Positions 42,447 to 52,559 of a stretch of DNA of 64,000 nucleotides are shown piece after piece; the stretch's first letter is position 1; each line of letters begins with the position of its first letter. Both the position numbers and the translations under genes were made by a program. The DNA lies in assembly GCA_039090855.1 (NCBI GenBank), contig CM077022.1, forward strand, positions 73,618,971 to 73,682,970, given 5' to 3'. This DNA comes from Macrothele yani (taxonomy: Eukaryota; Arthropoda; Arachnida; Araneae; Macrothelidae). Below the pieces are notes generated by a model. The model was not told the DNA's origin and did no database searches. It worked only from the letters and a program-made list of their open reading frames with translations.

Positions 42447-43740
42447 TTCATCATATCATTATCAATCCACTGCTGGACGAAGGCCTCTTCCACAACGGTC
42501 TGTCTTGTGCCAGTCTCTTGCATGTTACTCCCGCATACTTTCAAACTTCATCCACCCATCTCCCATGCGGTCTTCTTCTGGGTCTTTCCCTGTCCCTTGG
42601 AATCCAGTCTAAAATTTCTGCTGCCCATCGATGGTCTGTCCTTCTGGCAATATGTCCAGCCCATTGCCATTTCAGGTATTTTACTCTGATCATGATGTCA
42701 TCCACTCTTGTCATTTTTCTGACCCACGAGTTCCTCTTCTTATCTCTCCTGGTTACACCAAGCATGCATCTCTCCAGGCTACTTTGAGTTGTCTGCAGTC
42801 TTTGTATGTCTCTTTTAGTTAAGGTCCACGTCCCTGCACCATACGTAAGCACTGGAAGGATGCACTGATCAAACACTTTCCTTTTAAGACATAATGGCAT
42901 ATTGCTCTTGAAAATTATACTGTTTCTTCCAAAAGATCTCCAGGTAAGTTTTATACGCTGATTAATTTCTTCATCAATGGGACCCTCACTTGATATGTGC
43001 TGTCCAAGATAAATGTAGGCATTGGTTATCTCCAGCTTTCCCGAATCAATTGATAAATCTTCATTTCTTGTAAAAGCACTGTACATCACTTTTATCTTCT
43101 GAAAGTTCATTTTTAATCCCACTTCTTTACTCTTGTCAGCAAGTTCCTGGATCATACTCTGCAGCTCTGATGGGGTAGTTGCAAACATGACTACTTCATC
43201 AGCAAAACGAAGGTGGGTTAAATAATCTCCATTAATCTTTATCCCTTGGTTTTCCCAGTTCAGTGATTGAAAGACATTTTCCAATGTGGCATTAAAGAGC
43301 TTTGGAGATATGGTGTCACCTTGTCTCACTCTCTTTCCAATTTTTATGTGTGCTGTATTTTCAGACAGCCGAATCTTTGCACTTGCATTATCATAGATGT
43401 TATTAATAATATTAATGTATGCATCTTCAATACCGCAGGATTGCAAAGCCCTTGTAGCTGCTGATGGTTTCATCGAATCAAAGGCCGTTTCATAATCGAT
43501 AAAGGCCATGCATAATGGAAGTTCATATTCCCTCGCTCTTTTCAATTAGTTCTCTCAGTACGTGGATATGATCTATTGTGCTGTAGCCACTCCTGAATCC
43601 AGCTTGTTCTCTCGGTTGAGCCATGTCCAGTGTCACCTTCAAGCGGTGTGAAAGAACTTTAGTGAAGATTTTATAAACCACTGATAGGAGGCTGATAGGT
43701 CTGTAGTTCCTGAGATCCTCAATGTAACCAATATACACTG
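42447..43740 (-). pseudogene. RTE/BovB-like LINE, 5'-truncated, decayed
   Basis: The minus strand reads DLRNYRPISLLSVVYKIFTK, then LDMAQPREQAGFRSGYST. A frameshift at about 43540 follows, then AREYELPLCMAFIDYETAFD, VRQGDTISPKLF, LRFADEVVMFATTPSE and on to RDRERPRRRPHGRWVDE, where a stop replaces the isoleucine codon. The catalytic FADD is FADE here, so one metal-binding aspartate is lost. It extends about 100 residues further N-terminal than the copy at window start. It ends in a TCATCAT tail near 42450. Confidence 0.88.
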
Positions 43741-43871
43741 CTTTTAATAGAGATTGTAACACCAAGAAAGAAACAAGCAATCGCAATCCAATTTATGGCA
43801 GTGATTAGTTATGGTAGAAGCTGGAAACGATGACAATTGCATACCGGTTCGTGATGAGGAAGGCCAAAAAA

Positions 43872-44904
43872 TTAGTAATAAGTAAATCCACCAATGGCGG
43901 TGATAACCGACCCCACACGCCGTGGGATCGAATAAAACAGAGTTTGAATGGTCGTCTGTAGTATTGCATTCCATTCTGCTTCTGCAAGCATCCACAGTTC
44001 GTTGGTTGTGACAGGCGGCGAGGCCATGCGAGCCAGCCGTTGCGCGATGACACCCCAGACGTTCTCTATAGGCGACAAATCTGGCCAGCGAGCAGGCCAG
44101 GAAAGACGAGCGACTTGATGCGCACAGAGTACGTCTTGGACAGTGCGAGCAACATGGGGTCGGGCATTGTATTGTTGGAAGATTGATTGTCCGGGATTGT
44201 CTGAAGAAAGGGTAGAATTTCAGCTTCCAACACTTCCGTTATGTAGCGATGGCTGTTCAGTGTGCCTGTAGGCGAGTCCGTGAATGAAACGCAAGAGCGC
44301 CGCAGACCAACACGTTCGGCTTGGGACAGGTATTGCGGTGCATAATTCAACCTTCCAGATGTCGTTCACCATGGTATCTGCGAACAAGGATTCGCTCGTC
44401 CTGACGCATTAGATTAAATCTGGACTCGTCCGAAAACACAATATGCTCCCATTCATCACTCCAGTTTCAACGTTCGCTTCACCACTTCAATTGCTGGCGC
44501 CCATGGTTCAGAGTCGAGGGAAATCGCAGCAATGGACGGCGAGTAACGAAGCCTCACTGCAACAATCGGTGACGAACAGTGCTTGCAGACATCGGACGAT
44601 GTGTGACCATCCTCCATTGCTGCGCAAGTGTCGTGGATGGTGTTGTGCACGACGTCACTGTCATACGGAGCAAATGCATGTCTTCCCGCTCGGTCGTGCG
44701 ATTTCGAGCTCCATACTCTGCACGACGATGCGTAAAACCTTCTGCTGTCCATTGGCGCCATGTACGCATAACGGTAGTTGCGTTACGCCTAACGCGTGCA
44801 GCAATATCACGGTATGATAAACCACCTTGTCTGAGTCCAATGAATCCACCTCTTTCACACTCCATCAGGTGTTCGTATGGTTGTCTCGTCCTCCACCGCG
44901 GCAT
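43872..44904 (-). pseudogene. Tc1-like transposase
   Basis: Starts MPRWRTRQPYEHLMECERGG, FIGLRQGGLSYRDIAARVRR (helix-turn-helix), NATTVMRTWRQW, then REDMHLLRMTVTSCTTPST. In other frames: HIVFSDESRFNLMRQDERIL (first aspartate), TVQDVLCAHQVARLSWPAR in pieces, and DLSPIENVWGVIAQRLARM (glutamate) with the end RRVGSVITAIGGFTYY and a stop at 43872. The region of the second aspartate is out of frame. At least three frameshifts. It lies against the truncated end of the RTE copy. Confidence 0.85.
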
Positions 44905-45005
44905 ATTTACATGTTAACAACTGCGTACGATCGAGTTTAGCGATAGCAAGTTTGAAAACCTGCTCTCTGTACCTCTTCTTTTTATACCCACTTGAGTGAC
45001 GTATA

Positions 45006-45487
45006 TGGACGATCTCATCGCTCTGTCCACGTTATTTTATAAACAACGCATAGCAACTGAAAAATTGTGTTTCGACAGCGCTGGGATCGAACCCCAGATC
45101 TCTCGATAGCTAGCCGAGTGCGTTCACATTTTTACGCTCCGGTGCCAACAATTCTCAGCGCCATGTGTGGTTTATCAGGCAGCATCTGACTTCACCATTT
45201 CTATCGCCCTTTGGATTTATCAGCTACAATTAAACAGCTGTTGTGTTAAATGCCATCAGATGACGACATCTCAGTTCCTGACACCATCAATGCGGACTTT
45301 TGTAGTCAGATGCTGACTGATAAACCACACATGGCGCTGAGAATTGTTGGCACCGTAGCGTAAACGCGAACGCACTCGACTAGTTATCGAGAGATCTGGG
45401 GTTCGATCCCAGCGCTGTCGAAACACAATTTTTCAGTTGCTATGCGTTGTTTATAAAATAACGTGGACAGAGCGATGACATTGTCCA
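45006..45487. mobile_element. Long inverted-repeat element with tRNA-like sequence in both arms
   Basis: Arms of about 185 bp (45006-45190, 45305-45487) are inverted copies with an unrelated ~115-bp centre. The outer ends read GACGATCTCATCGCTCTGTC and, inverted, GACAATGTCATCGCTCTGTC. Each arm holds the 3' half of a tRNA: anticodon-arm-like CTCGRCTAGYTATCGAG and a perfect T arm CTGGGGTTCGATCCCAG. A shorter relative is at 53690-53981. No coding. Target duplication is unclear. Confidence 0.8.
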
Positions 45488-45519
45488 TTTAAATTATCTC
45501 CACGTATTTGATATATATT

Positions 45520-45985
45520 CAAAGATTTCGGGTATTGCATCAGTGGGGACCATCTCCCTTACAGAACCGAATGGAAGTTGAATAATGTTTCGAAAGAAAG
45601 AGCCGAATCACCCCTTTTGACGGATGGGCCACTTAAGTTTCTAGCACACAGATAGCAAGCGCAGAAGAGACAGAAAATCGTTCCGGGTTTCATCCAAACA
45701 CACTCCTAACAAAATGACATACTATTCCATGTTTGGGATATTTATTCAAACTCAATGAGTTTGTAGCGCTCCGGTAGTTTCACAGTTCAAACAGAAAGCG
45801 CTGAATGAGAAGCAGAGTTGGTTTTCCATTTCAAAAAAAGAAGATTTATTCAATTTTGTTTATAAGACAAAGGCAATGTAATATCCATTGTACAAAGGCC
45901 GTTCCATAAAAACTGAAAGTAACTTTTTTCAGTTGGTAACAGTGCCAAGGGCGGAAATAACTACGCAGACAACTAACTGAATTAA
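45520..45985. other. No gene seen
   Basis: The segment TGTACAAAGGCCGTTCCATA at 45895 may belong to the left end of the following mariner element; otherwise nothing was recognised. Confidence 0.4.
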
Positions 45986-46079
45986 GGAAGTACCTATGGC
46001 AACAGGTATTAGCCGTGGCAGACGATTCTGGTTTTGTTATTGCGCAGCTGTCTGCATTTTGCCATACAGCTATGGAGGT

Positions 46080-46619
46080 GAGTGATCCAGAGTTAGGAAG
46101 TGAAATGCGTTGTGCGATAAAATTTTGCTATCGTCTGTGTAAAACGTCTCCAGAAACAGTTGATTTAATGAAAAAAGCTTACAAACATAAATGTAGTTAA
46201 CGATTTTTAGATGGCACTATGATTTCAAAAAAGGGCGTTTGTCGGCAGAACTCGCTTCTAGGCCTGGTCCACCTGAAAGGATTGTTAACACTGTTCGGGC
46301 AATCCCGCAAGAAGATCGACGAATGACGTATGAAGACATAGCGGCGTCACCTACTATTTCAAAAACGTCGGCATTCCGCATTCTACGCAACAAATTACAG
46401 CTGCATCGTGTGTGTTCCAGATGGGTACCTCATCACCTGATGAGAGAGCAATTGTTAGCCAGAGTTTAGGTGTGTCATGAGTGGAAACAAATGATTGCAA
46501 AGGATCCAGACTTTCTAAACACAGTAATAACTGCCGATGAAACATGTGTTCGACCCCCTCACGAAGCGCGCAACGGGTGTCTGAAAACACACAGGCTCGC
46601 CTGCTCCGAAAAAACCGGG
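46080..46619 (+). pseudogene. mariner transposase, N-terminal half
   Basis: Reads MRCAIKFCYRLCKTSPETVD and LMKKAYKHK (helix-turn-helix), frameshift, KKGRLSAELASRPGPPERIV, DRRMTYEDIAASPTISKTSA, VCSRWVPHHLMREQL, a stop, CHEWKQMIAKDPDFLNTVIT, ADETC (first catalytic aspartate; normally GDETW), and in a shifted frame FDPLTKRATGV, KHTGSPAPKKPG. The gene then runs into a TRIM fragment and the catalytic remainder is not seen. Confidence 0.82.
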
Positions 46620-46993
46620 ACCATGTATCGCTGTAGGCAGTCATCCGCTGAAGAACGTACATTGGAGAAATCCCAGTCAATTTGGTGTGTGGAACGTAAC
46701 ATCACACACATTAATTTTGGAAGCGCTGAAGAAGGGATTCTCTTATTTTTCCTGTCTCGCGGGGTGGAAAGATCATCACACCATTACGAGAACTTTAACG
46801 GCCAGGTCATTCTTGAAGTTCGGGCGCCAATATAGCGAATTAAATTTCTCCGTCATTTTGGTCCACGCCGAGCATCGAATCCGGGTCCCCTCATTCCGGA
46901 ATAAGTCGCTCTCCCAACTGCGCTACGCGGACGTATGCTCTCGCTGCTATCAGCCTTTATCTCATGTCCGTCCTGCGGTGCAGGCACGTCACA
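46620..46993 (-). mobile_element. TRIM retrotransposon, second copy, lacking its 3' end
   Basis: On the minus strand it starts with a complete 163-bp LTR (46993-46831: TGTGACGTGCC to CTATA), then TTGGCGCCCGAAC (46829-46818) and ~200 bp of internal sequence. The internal part is collinear with the copy at 36957 (GAATGACCTGGCCG, AGAGAATCCCTTCT, GCGGATGACTGCCTAC). The purine tract and right LTR are absent. It ends against mariner coding sequence at about 46620. Confidence 0.82.
46861..46932 (-). other. tRNA-like sequence in the LTR of the second TRIM copy
   Basis: 72 nt, as in the other copy. The acceptor stem GTCCGCG/CGTGGAC is intact, the A-box is TAGCGCAGTTGG and the B-box GGATTCGATGC. The CTTATTCCGGAATGAG arm is unchanged. 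So the embedded sequence is a constant part of this family. Confidence 0.78.
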
Positions 46994-47029
46994 GTAGCCT
47001 CACTGATGTTATTTCAGTGCGTGGTACTT

Positions 47030-47525
47030 GAGTCAGATACATACATCCTTCATTTCATGCAAATCCCTAACTTTTGTGAGCAGTGTATTTAGGGAATGAT
47101 AAACACAAACGTTATATATGGATGTTTTCCACGCATTTCATCTGTGCTTCATTTTTTTCCGACAGAAATTTAAAAGCATTAATTGAAAATAAGTTGTTGT
47201 TTTTTTCAAATGTGTCCGCCTGCTCCTAAAATTATGTGTGCATACGGCAGAAGTAAGCTTTTTGTATTTTCCAATATAAAAGCACTCTTTCACTTAAAGT
47301 TTGATCACGACGGATCCTGTTCGTCTGTATGTTTTTCTTGGATAGTTCGCAAGTGATGAAAAGAACACTAAAGAAATCGAATGACGAAGAGTGCCGTGAT
47401 ACGCTAATCAACTGCTGATTTCGGTTTGCATAACACAACCATCACTTGTGAGCTTATATTTAACATTTTTGTTCCTCTGTAGATTTAACTACCACAGTCA
47501 GCATCTGATGCTATTAGGAGTTCTC
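47030..47525. other. No gene seen
   Basis: AT-rich; no recognised repeat. Confidence 0.5.
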
Positions 47526-47527
47526 CA

Positions 47528-47650
47528 GCCTAATTTAGGGTCACTGCTTCCAGGGAGACGACACGGCCAACGCCGTGGAGGAGAGCACCATTATCCGGGA
47601 CTCGATCCTGTAGCGGATGTTTAACCAGAGACCCGCGCCTATGAGCATTC
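47528..47650 (-). mobile_element. Decayed SINE fragment, family A-like
   Basis: CCTAATTTAGGGTCACTGCT and TCCAGGGAGACG match the minus-strand body of family A (compare 16958-16990). A TCCGGGACTCGATCC word stands where the B-box would be. Head and tail are not clear. Confidence 0.5.
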
Positions 47651-47868
47651 GGCTACCGGAGCGGTATGTTTGACTTCTTAGTGAGCAAGCGTACTTGTCG
47701 TTCAAGCGAGCATACAGGGTCATCTTTGTATATATAAAAGTGAAAGTTTGTATGTTTGTTCCGCATACGTTCCTAAACGGTTTGATGGATTTGCACAAAA
47801 ATTGGCATACATACTTTTCATCGCTCAGATTAAAATACAGGCGGGACGATTTTTAGAAATTCCATCCC

Positions 47869-47947
47869 TAAGGGGGCAAATGTGTTTTTACGGGGCCCTC
47901 TATAGACTGGGGGCAAATGTGTTTTTACGGGGCCCTCTATAGACTGG
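47869..47947 (+). repeat. 39-bp tandem duplication
   Basis: GGGGGCAAATGTGTTTTTAC and GGGGCCCTCTATAGACTG occur twice in immediate succession, identical, inside the Helitron. Confidence 0.9.
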
Positions 47948-48198
47948 GTGCAAGTCGGCTGCTGCGGTATTACTCCGCGTGTCAAAGCAACGATCGTGAG
48001 GTGACGCCTCACTTCTCGCAAGCTGCCGCGGTTCAGGCATACGAGGAAGAGTCCGATTTTTGAAAACACAACGCACCGGCGGAACATATTGTCATAAGCA
48101 TTTTTTTTTGTTTATGTTACCATGGCATTTTTTTGTAAGGATTAGGTTTCATTAGACTCCGAACAATTGGCGCAGGAGTCTCAAATATGGGTGGAGCT

Positions 48199-48430
48199 GC
48201 CGCCTCGGTGGCGCAGTGGTCTAAGGCGATGGCCTCTGATCATTCGTCCGAAAGGGGTCCGGGTTCGAATCCCGGTCAGACATGGATGTTGTGTTTGTCT
48301 TACGGCACTGACTCTCTCCCTTCCCTGGAACTAGTGACCCTAAATTAGGGACGGGCGACTGCTTATAGCCCATTTGAGTTGCTCACGGTGGTCGTAAAAC
48401 CTCCAATCAAAAAAAAAAAAAAAAAAAAAA
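48199..48430 (+). mobile_element. tRNA-derived SINE, family A, full-length
   Basis: Flanked by 12-bp repeats ATGGGTGGAGCT (48187-48198, 48431-48442). The head GCCGCCTCGGTGGCGCAGTG has an A-box, and GGGTTCGAATCCCGG is a perfect B-box. The body matches the copies at 12425 and 16882, and the tail is a long A run. The intact promoter and duplication indicate a fairly recent insertion into the Helitron. Confidence 0.93.
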
Positions 48431-48559
48431 ATGGGTGGAGCTACAGATTCCCACCAATAGTCGTGGTCCTCTCAAATAGCATCAAGGTTAAGTTGAAGTT
48501 AAAACAGACGGTCTTCTTCATACATAAAATTTAAATACAAGATCAGTATTGGTATTAGT

Positions 48560-48990
48560 ATAGATAAAAGAAATAGCCTATGTCCACTGGAAAGAAGTAA
48601 GCTTCCCAAAGGTGAAAGAATTATTCGAATGGGTTGAGTTTTCGAGATTAGTAAAACAAATTCCGTACATTATCGTGAACTACTTTCTTTCACACTGGGT
48701 GTGATCAGGTTGTATGTAAACAAAGCGGAACGATGCATGGGAAATTGGAAACTACTTGAAAGCGATGTTATTCGGTAGTACAGCCAAAAATAATAAAAAA
48801 TAGTAAAAAAATAATAAAAAATAGTAATAAATAAACGAAATAGCCTATGTCCTCCGGAAAGCCTCCCAACGGTGAAAGATGTATCCGAATCGGTTTAGTT
48901 TTCCAGATTATTAAAAAAAAATCCGTATATTATCGTGAACTACATTCTTTTACGTTGGGTGTGATTAGGTTGTATATCCACACTCTAGAA
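48560..48990 (+). repeat. Direct duplication of ~160 bp inside the Helitron
   Basis: Two units (about 48565-48725 and 48835-48985) share GAAATAGCCTATGTCC, GGTGAAAGA, TATCGTGAACTAC and GGGTGTGATTAGGTTGTAT-like words in the same order. Confidence 0.75.
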
Positions 48991-49113
48991 AGCTGAATGC
49001 GGCGTGCAGGAAGTGCATTATTGTACGTGTTTGCTATTTCGAGTTTTTAGGGCTCAGAACGGCCATTATAAATTGTGGTTTTTGTAATAAAATTTTCATC
49101 AAGTGTGGTGAAA

Positions 49114-49326
49114 TGCCTACAAAAAAAAAAACAAAAAAAAACAACAACGCAAAGCCATCGGACAAGTTCAGCCGAAAGCAAAGAAAGTAAAATTACTTCG
49201 AGAGGGTGAGACAACCGAACAACATGATCGAAGACTTATGGACCAGCGGGAAAGAGCCAGTATATCTAGGGCGGCAGAGACCTTGGAACAGCGTGAGGCC
49301 CGACTTGAGCGTTGTTCATCATGGTA
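49114..49326 (+). pseudogene. Short coding relic, Helitron N-terminal-like
   Basis: The frame reads MPTKKKTKKNNNNAKPSDKF, then GETTEQHDRRLMDQRERASI and SRAAETLEQREARLERC with a stop. Repeated RAAET.EQREARL motifs occur in the N-terminal region of proteins encoded by some Helitrons in animals, as I recall. Only this piece remains in the 3' part of the element. Confidence 0.45.
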
Positions 49327-49676
49327 GGATTTTTTTATAGTGCGATTTACATTGTTACTTGAAAACAAACTTTATGTCTATCCCGGGCAACACCGGGTGT
49401 CTCCGCTAGTGAAACCATAAAAATCGTTTTAAACAGGGGAACAAAGTGTTTAACAATATGAAATCAAATTTAGCTCAGTTCTGTTCCAGAAATCATGCAC
49501 CGTAGCTGTATGCGATTGTTTAAAGACGCTTTCTCATATATGCACTGAGTGGCCAAATTATTATTACCACCAGTCCATTTTATGCAAGGTAGCTATCCCG
49601 CAAATGCTGCTGAAGCAAGATGGCTGAACAGGTATAAAAAGGGAACGCTGCAGGCATGCAGATACGCAAGAAACAA

Positions 49677-50947
49677 TGGGTAGAAGACGCGATCTGACGG
49701 CTTTTGAACGTGAAATGATCGTGGGTGCTCGAAGTACTAGTGCAATCATCAGCAAAACGGCTGCACTTGTGAAATGATCGAGTTGTTAAGGTTTACAGAG
49801 AGTGGACCACAGTAAAAAAACCGGGTCTGAGCGCAAGGCGTCTGGTCACCAAGGGCTGATGGATGCTCCAGCTGAGCGAAGAGTAGGTTGTTCAGTTCAA
49901 CAGACGGGCAACACTTCGTCATGTTACAGATAATCTGAATCAGGGACCAAGTCCGATGGGCTTCAACGTACACTGTTAAAAATTTGTGGTAGGTTGCACC
50001 GAAAAGTGGTGTTACACCAGCTGCAGCACTTTCGTAGTAAAGATAAACCATTCTGTGGTACAAAATAAACCCAACAACATGGTACAACCTTACGGGCAAC
50101 CTTGTGCCATAACGTGGTGAAATGTTGAACCACGTTGATGGGTTTTGCTTGCACTACAGAATGATGTGTCTTTTCTAAGAAAGTGGTACAATCTACCACA
50201 CATTTTTTAACAGTGTACAGGTCGCCCCACGTGACATTGTACTGGCTACAGAAGCAGACGGCCTGTCCGTAAGCCATTGGTATCTGCAGCGAACAAGAAG
50301 AAACGCCTATAGTTCGAACACAAGAATTGGACAGTAAATGAGTGGAAAAGGGTAATGTGGTCCGACGAACCATGTTTTTAACTACAGCATGATGCATAGA
50401 TGGAACGGTGAGTATATGGAGACAGCAGCAAGAAAGCATGGACCCATCTTGCATCGTCACTATTCTTCAAGCTGGCAGAGGCAATGTTCTGCTCTGGGGC
50501 ATGTTTTAGTGAGAGTGCTTGGGCCCTTTGATTCGTGTGAAGCAATGTCTGACAGCCCAAAGGTATTTAAATATCGTTGCCGACCACGTCTACCCAGTTA
50601 TATTGATGTTTTATCCTAATAGAGATGGATATTTCCAGCACGATAATGCTCCATGCTATATTGTTCACACTGTGCGCGAATGGTTTGAGGAGTACCAGCG
50701 AGACTTTTCCCAGATTCATAGGCCTCCTCAATCACCGGATCTCATTCCAATGGAGCATTTGTGGGATGAAATCGAGAGGGGTATCAAACAGCTGGATCCA
50801 CTACAATCAAATGTTCAAGAACTGGAGGATGCAGTTAATCGCATTTGGGTTAATATATCCGAAGTCACTTGCCGACATTTAATAGAGTCCATACCAAGAC
50901 GAATTCAAGCAGTATTAAGGGCAAAAGGTGGCCAAAAAATGTTCTAA
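49677..50947 (+). pseudogene. Tc1-like (DD36E-type) transposase
   Basis: Starts MGRRRDLTAFEREMIVGARS, then broken frames up to the MITE. After it: VYPVILMFYPNRDGYFQHDN, APCYIVHTVREWFEEYQRDF, RPPQSPDLIPMEHLWDEIER and IPRRIQAVLRAKGGQ, a C-terminal frame of 142 residues. The first-aspartate region (NVVRRTMF for VMWSDE.MF) is out of frame. Between the second aspartate (QHDN) and the glutamate (PMEHLW) are 36 residues. Many lesions. Confidence 0.85.
49971..50215. mobile_element. 245-bp mariner-type MITE, intact
   Basis: TA flanks both sides. The ends read CACTGTTAAAAATTTGTGGT and, inverted, CACTGTTAAAAAATGTGTGG. It is the uninterrupted version of the MITE at 14385-17718. It interrupts a Tc1 transposase gene. 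Confidence 0.9.
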
Positions 50948-51393
50948 CCAGGTGGTCATAATAATTTGGCCACTTAGTCTATAAGGATGCGCATGTGGAT
51001 ATGTATATTTTGGACACAGTATATTTTGGACACAGTGCCTGGACGTTCACACTATTGGATGATGAGAAAACGCACAAATGAAAAAACTTTGCACAGCACA
51101 TACTTTGGCAAATATTCCTGAAAAGACCCCACAAAATACTGAACAAGTCAGTCAGCGATCGGATCTGTTTAAGAATGAATGGTAGAAGCCCAACTGTCAT
51201 CACTCACACAGCTGCATTAGCTTGTATTAGGCGTACAAATAAGTTTTAAAGCGTTTCTTGTGTGACGCATACCGCTAATTTATATATCCGACATCCGCGT
51301 TGTTGTCACGTGACCGTAACTGGTCCACAGTGTTAAATGTGACACAGAAGTTTACCCAAAAGTCAAACGTACTTACACATCGGTAAGTGAAAG

Positions 51394-52400
51394 ATGTCAA
51401 GCGATACTGCATTTATTCGACACTGCATTCGTTACGAATTTCATCAAGGAAAAAGTGCTGCAAAAGCATGTGCATCGATCTGTACTGTTCTGGGGGAGAA
51501 TATTGTATCGAAAAGCACCTGTGAGTTTTGGTTTAGACGGTTTAAAGCAGGTGATTTTGATGTTAGCGATCGAGAACATAGCGGCGCCTGGCAGAAGGTT
51601 GCACACGAGGAAGTGCTAGCATTGCTGGATGAAGATTCGTCTCAAAGCAAAAAGAACTAGCTTAATAACTGGGGGTAACTCAACAAACTATTTCCAATAG
51701 TTTACGCTCAATGGGAAAAATTCAGAAGTAAGGAAAATGGGTGCCAGATGACCTGAGCCAGAGGAACAAGGATGAGCGTGTCATGAAGTGTTTGAATCTG
51801 TTGCATAAACAACACAGAATGTCTTTCCTGTGAAAAATCGTTACGGGTGATGAAAAGTGGATATGGTACGACAATCCCAAACGCAAAAAACACTGGGTAG
51901 ACACCGTTGAAGCAACGACTTCGGCACCGAAACGCAATATTAATCCAAGAAAGTTCTGCTGTGCATCTGGTGGGATATGAAGGGTGTGCTCTATTATGAG
52001 CTATTGGAACAGGGTCAATCTGTTACTGCTGATCGCTACAAGCAGCAATTGCTGCGATTGAACCATGACATCTGTCGGAAACGTCCATTCACAGGCAAAG
52101 GATTGCGTCCGTGAAATTACTGCATGACAACGCTAGGCCGCATGTCGTGAAATCGGTCAAGGAAACGTTATTGACGTTTGGCTAGGAAGTTTTGGAGCAC
52201 CCGGCGTATAGTCCCGACATAGCCCCTTCAGATTATCATTTGTTCAATCAATGCAACATGGCTTGTCTGCTGTACGGTTCCGGACATGTGACGAAGTGCA
52301 AAAATGGGTTGATGACTTCATTGCGTCACACGGCGAAGTATTCTTCATGGATGGAATCCGTCAGTTGCCCGACCGTTGGCGGGAGGTGATAATGACGGCG
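51394..52400 (+). pseudogene. mariner (DD34D) transposase
   Basis: Starts MSSDTAFIRHCIRYEFHQGK and SAAKACASICTVLGENIVSK with STCEFWFRRFKAGDFDVSDR (helix-turn-helix). Then VAHEEVLALLDEDSSQ, frameshifts, an IVTGDEKWIW-like first-aspartate region, KLLHDNARPHVVKSVKETLL (second aspartate) and EHPAYSPDIAPSDYHLF (third aspartate, 34 residues on). The end, in another frame, reads RTCDEVQKWVDDFIASHGEV, FFMDGIRQLPDRWREV. It is full-length but has many stops and shifts. Confidence 0.87.
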
Positions 52401-52559
52401 CATATTTTGATTACTAAAGGTATTGTTGTTTTCTCTCAAATTACATGTTGCGTTGTCTTAAAACGCTTTAAAACTTATTTGTACATCTCATATTATTGCT
52501 TTTTATTGGATATTTTTGCAGGACATGGAATTGTATGTATGTAATTGAACATCATATAT

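Larger units (their letters stand above)
47723..49409 (+). mobile_element. Helitron, non-autonomous copy
   Basis: It starts with TC (TCTTTGTATATATAAAAGTG) after an A. It ends with the hairpin CCCGGGCAACACCGGGT followed by GTCTCCGCTAG and then T. TC at the start, a short 3' hairpin, CTRR at the end and insertion between A and T are the Helitron signature. A SINE, a 39-bp tandem duplication, a ~160-bp duplication and a short coding relic lie inside. No Rep or helicase domain was seen. Confidence 0.82.
49543..50979 (+). mobile_element. Tc1-like transposon with a MITE inside
   Basis: The left end is CACTGAGTGGCCAAATTATT and the right end, inverted, GACTAAGTGGCCAAATTATT, both continuing to A.GACCACC. 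It is the fuller relative of the truncated element at 33789-34500. A 245-bp MITE at 49971-50215 interrupts the transposase. Confidence 0.87.

Noticed and set aside
42541..43545. A host gene for a reverse-transcriptase-like protein
   Set aside because: Typical RTE LINE, 5'-truncated, with a frameshift, an altered catalytic motif and a microsatellite tail.
46687..47031. Plus-strand frames across 46470-47031
   Set aside because: They are antisense readings of the TRIM LTR and internal region fused to mariner sequence.
48199..48275. Independent tRNA gene
   Set aside because: It is the head of a SINE with a conserved body, A tail and 12-bp target duplication.
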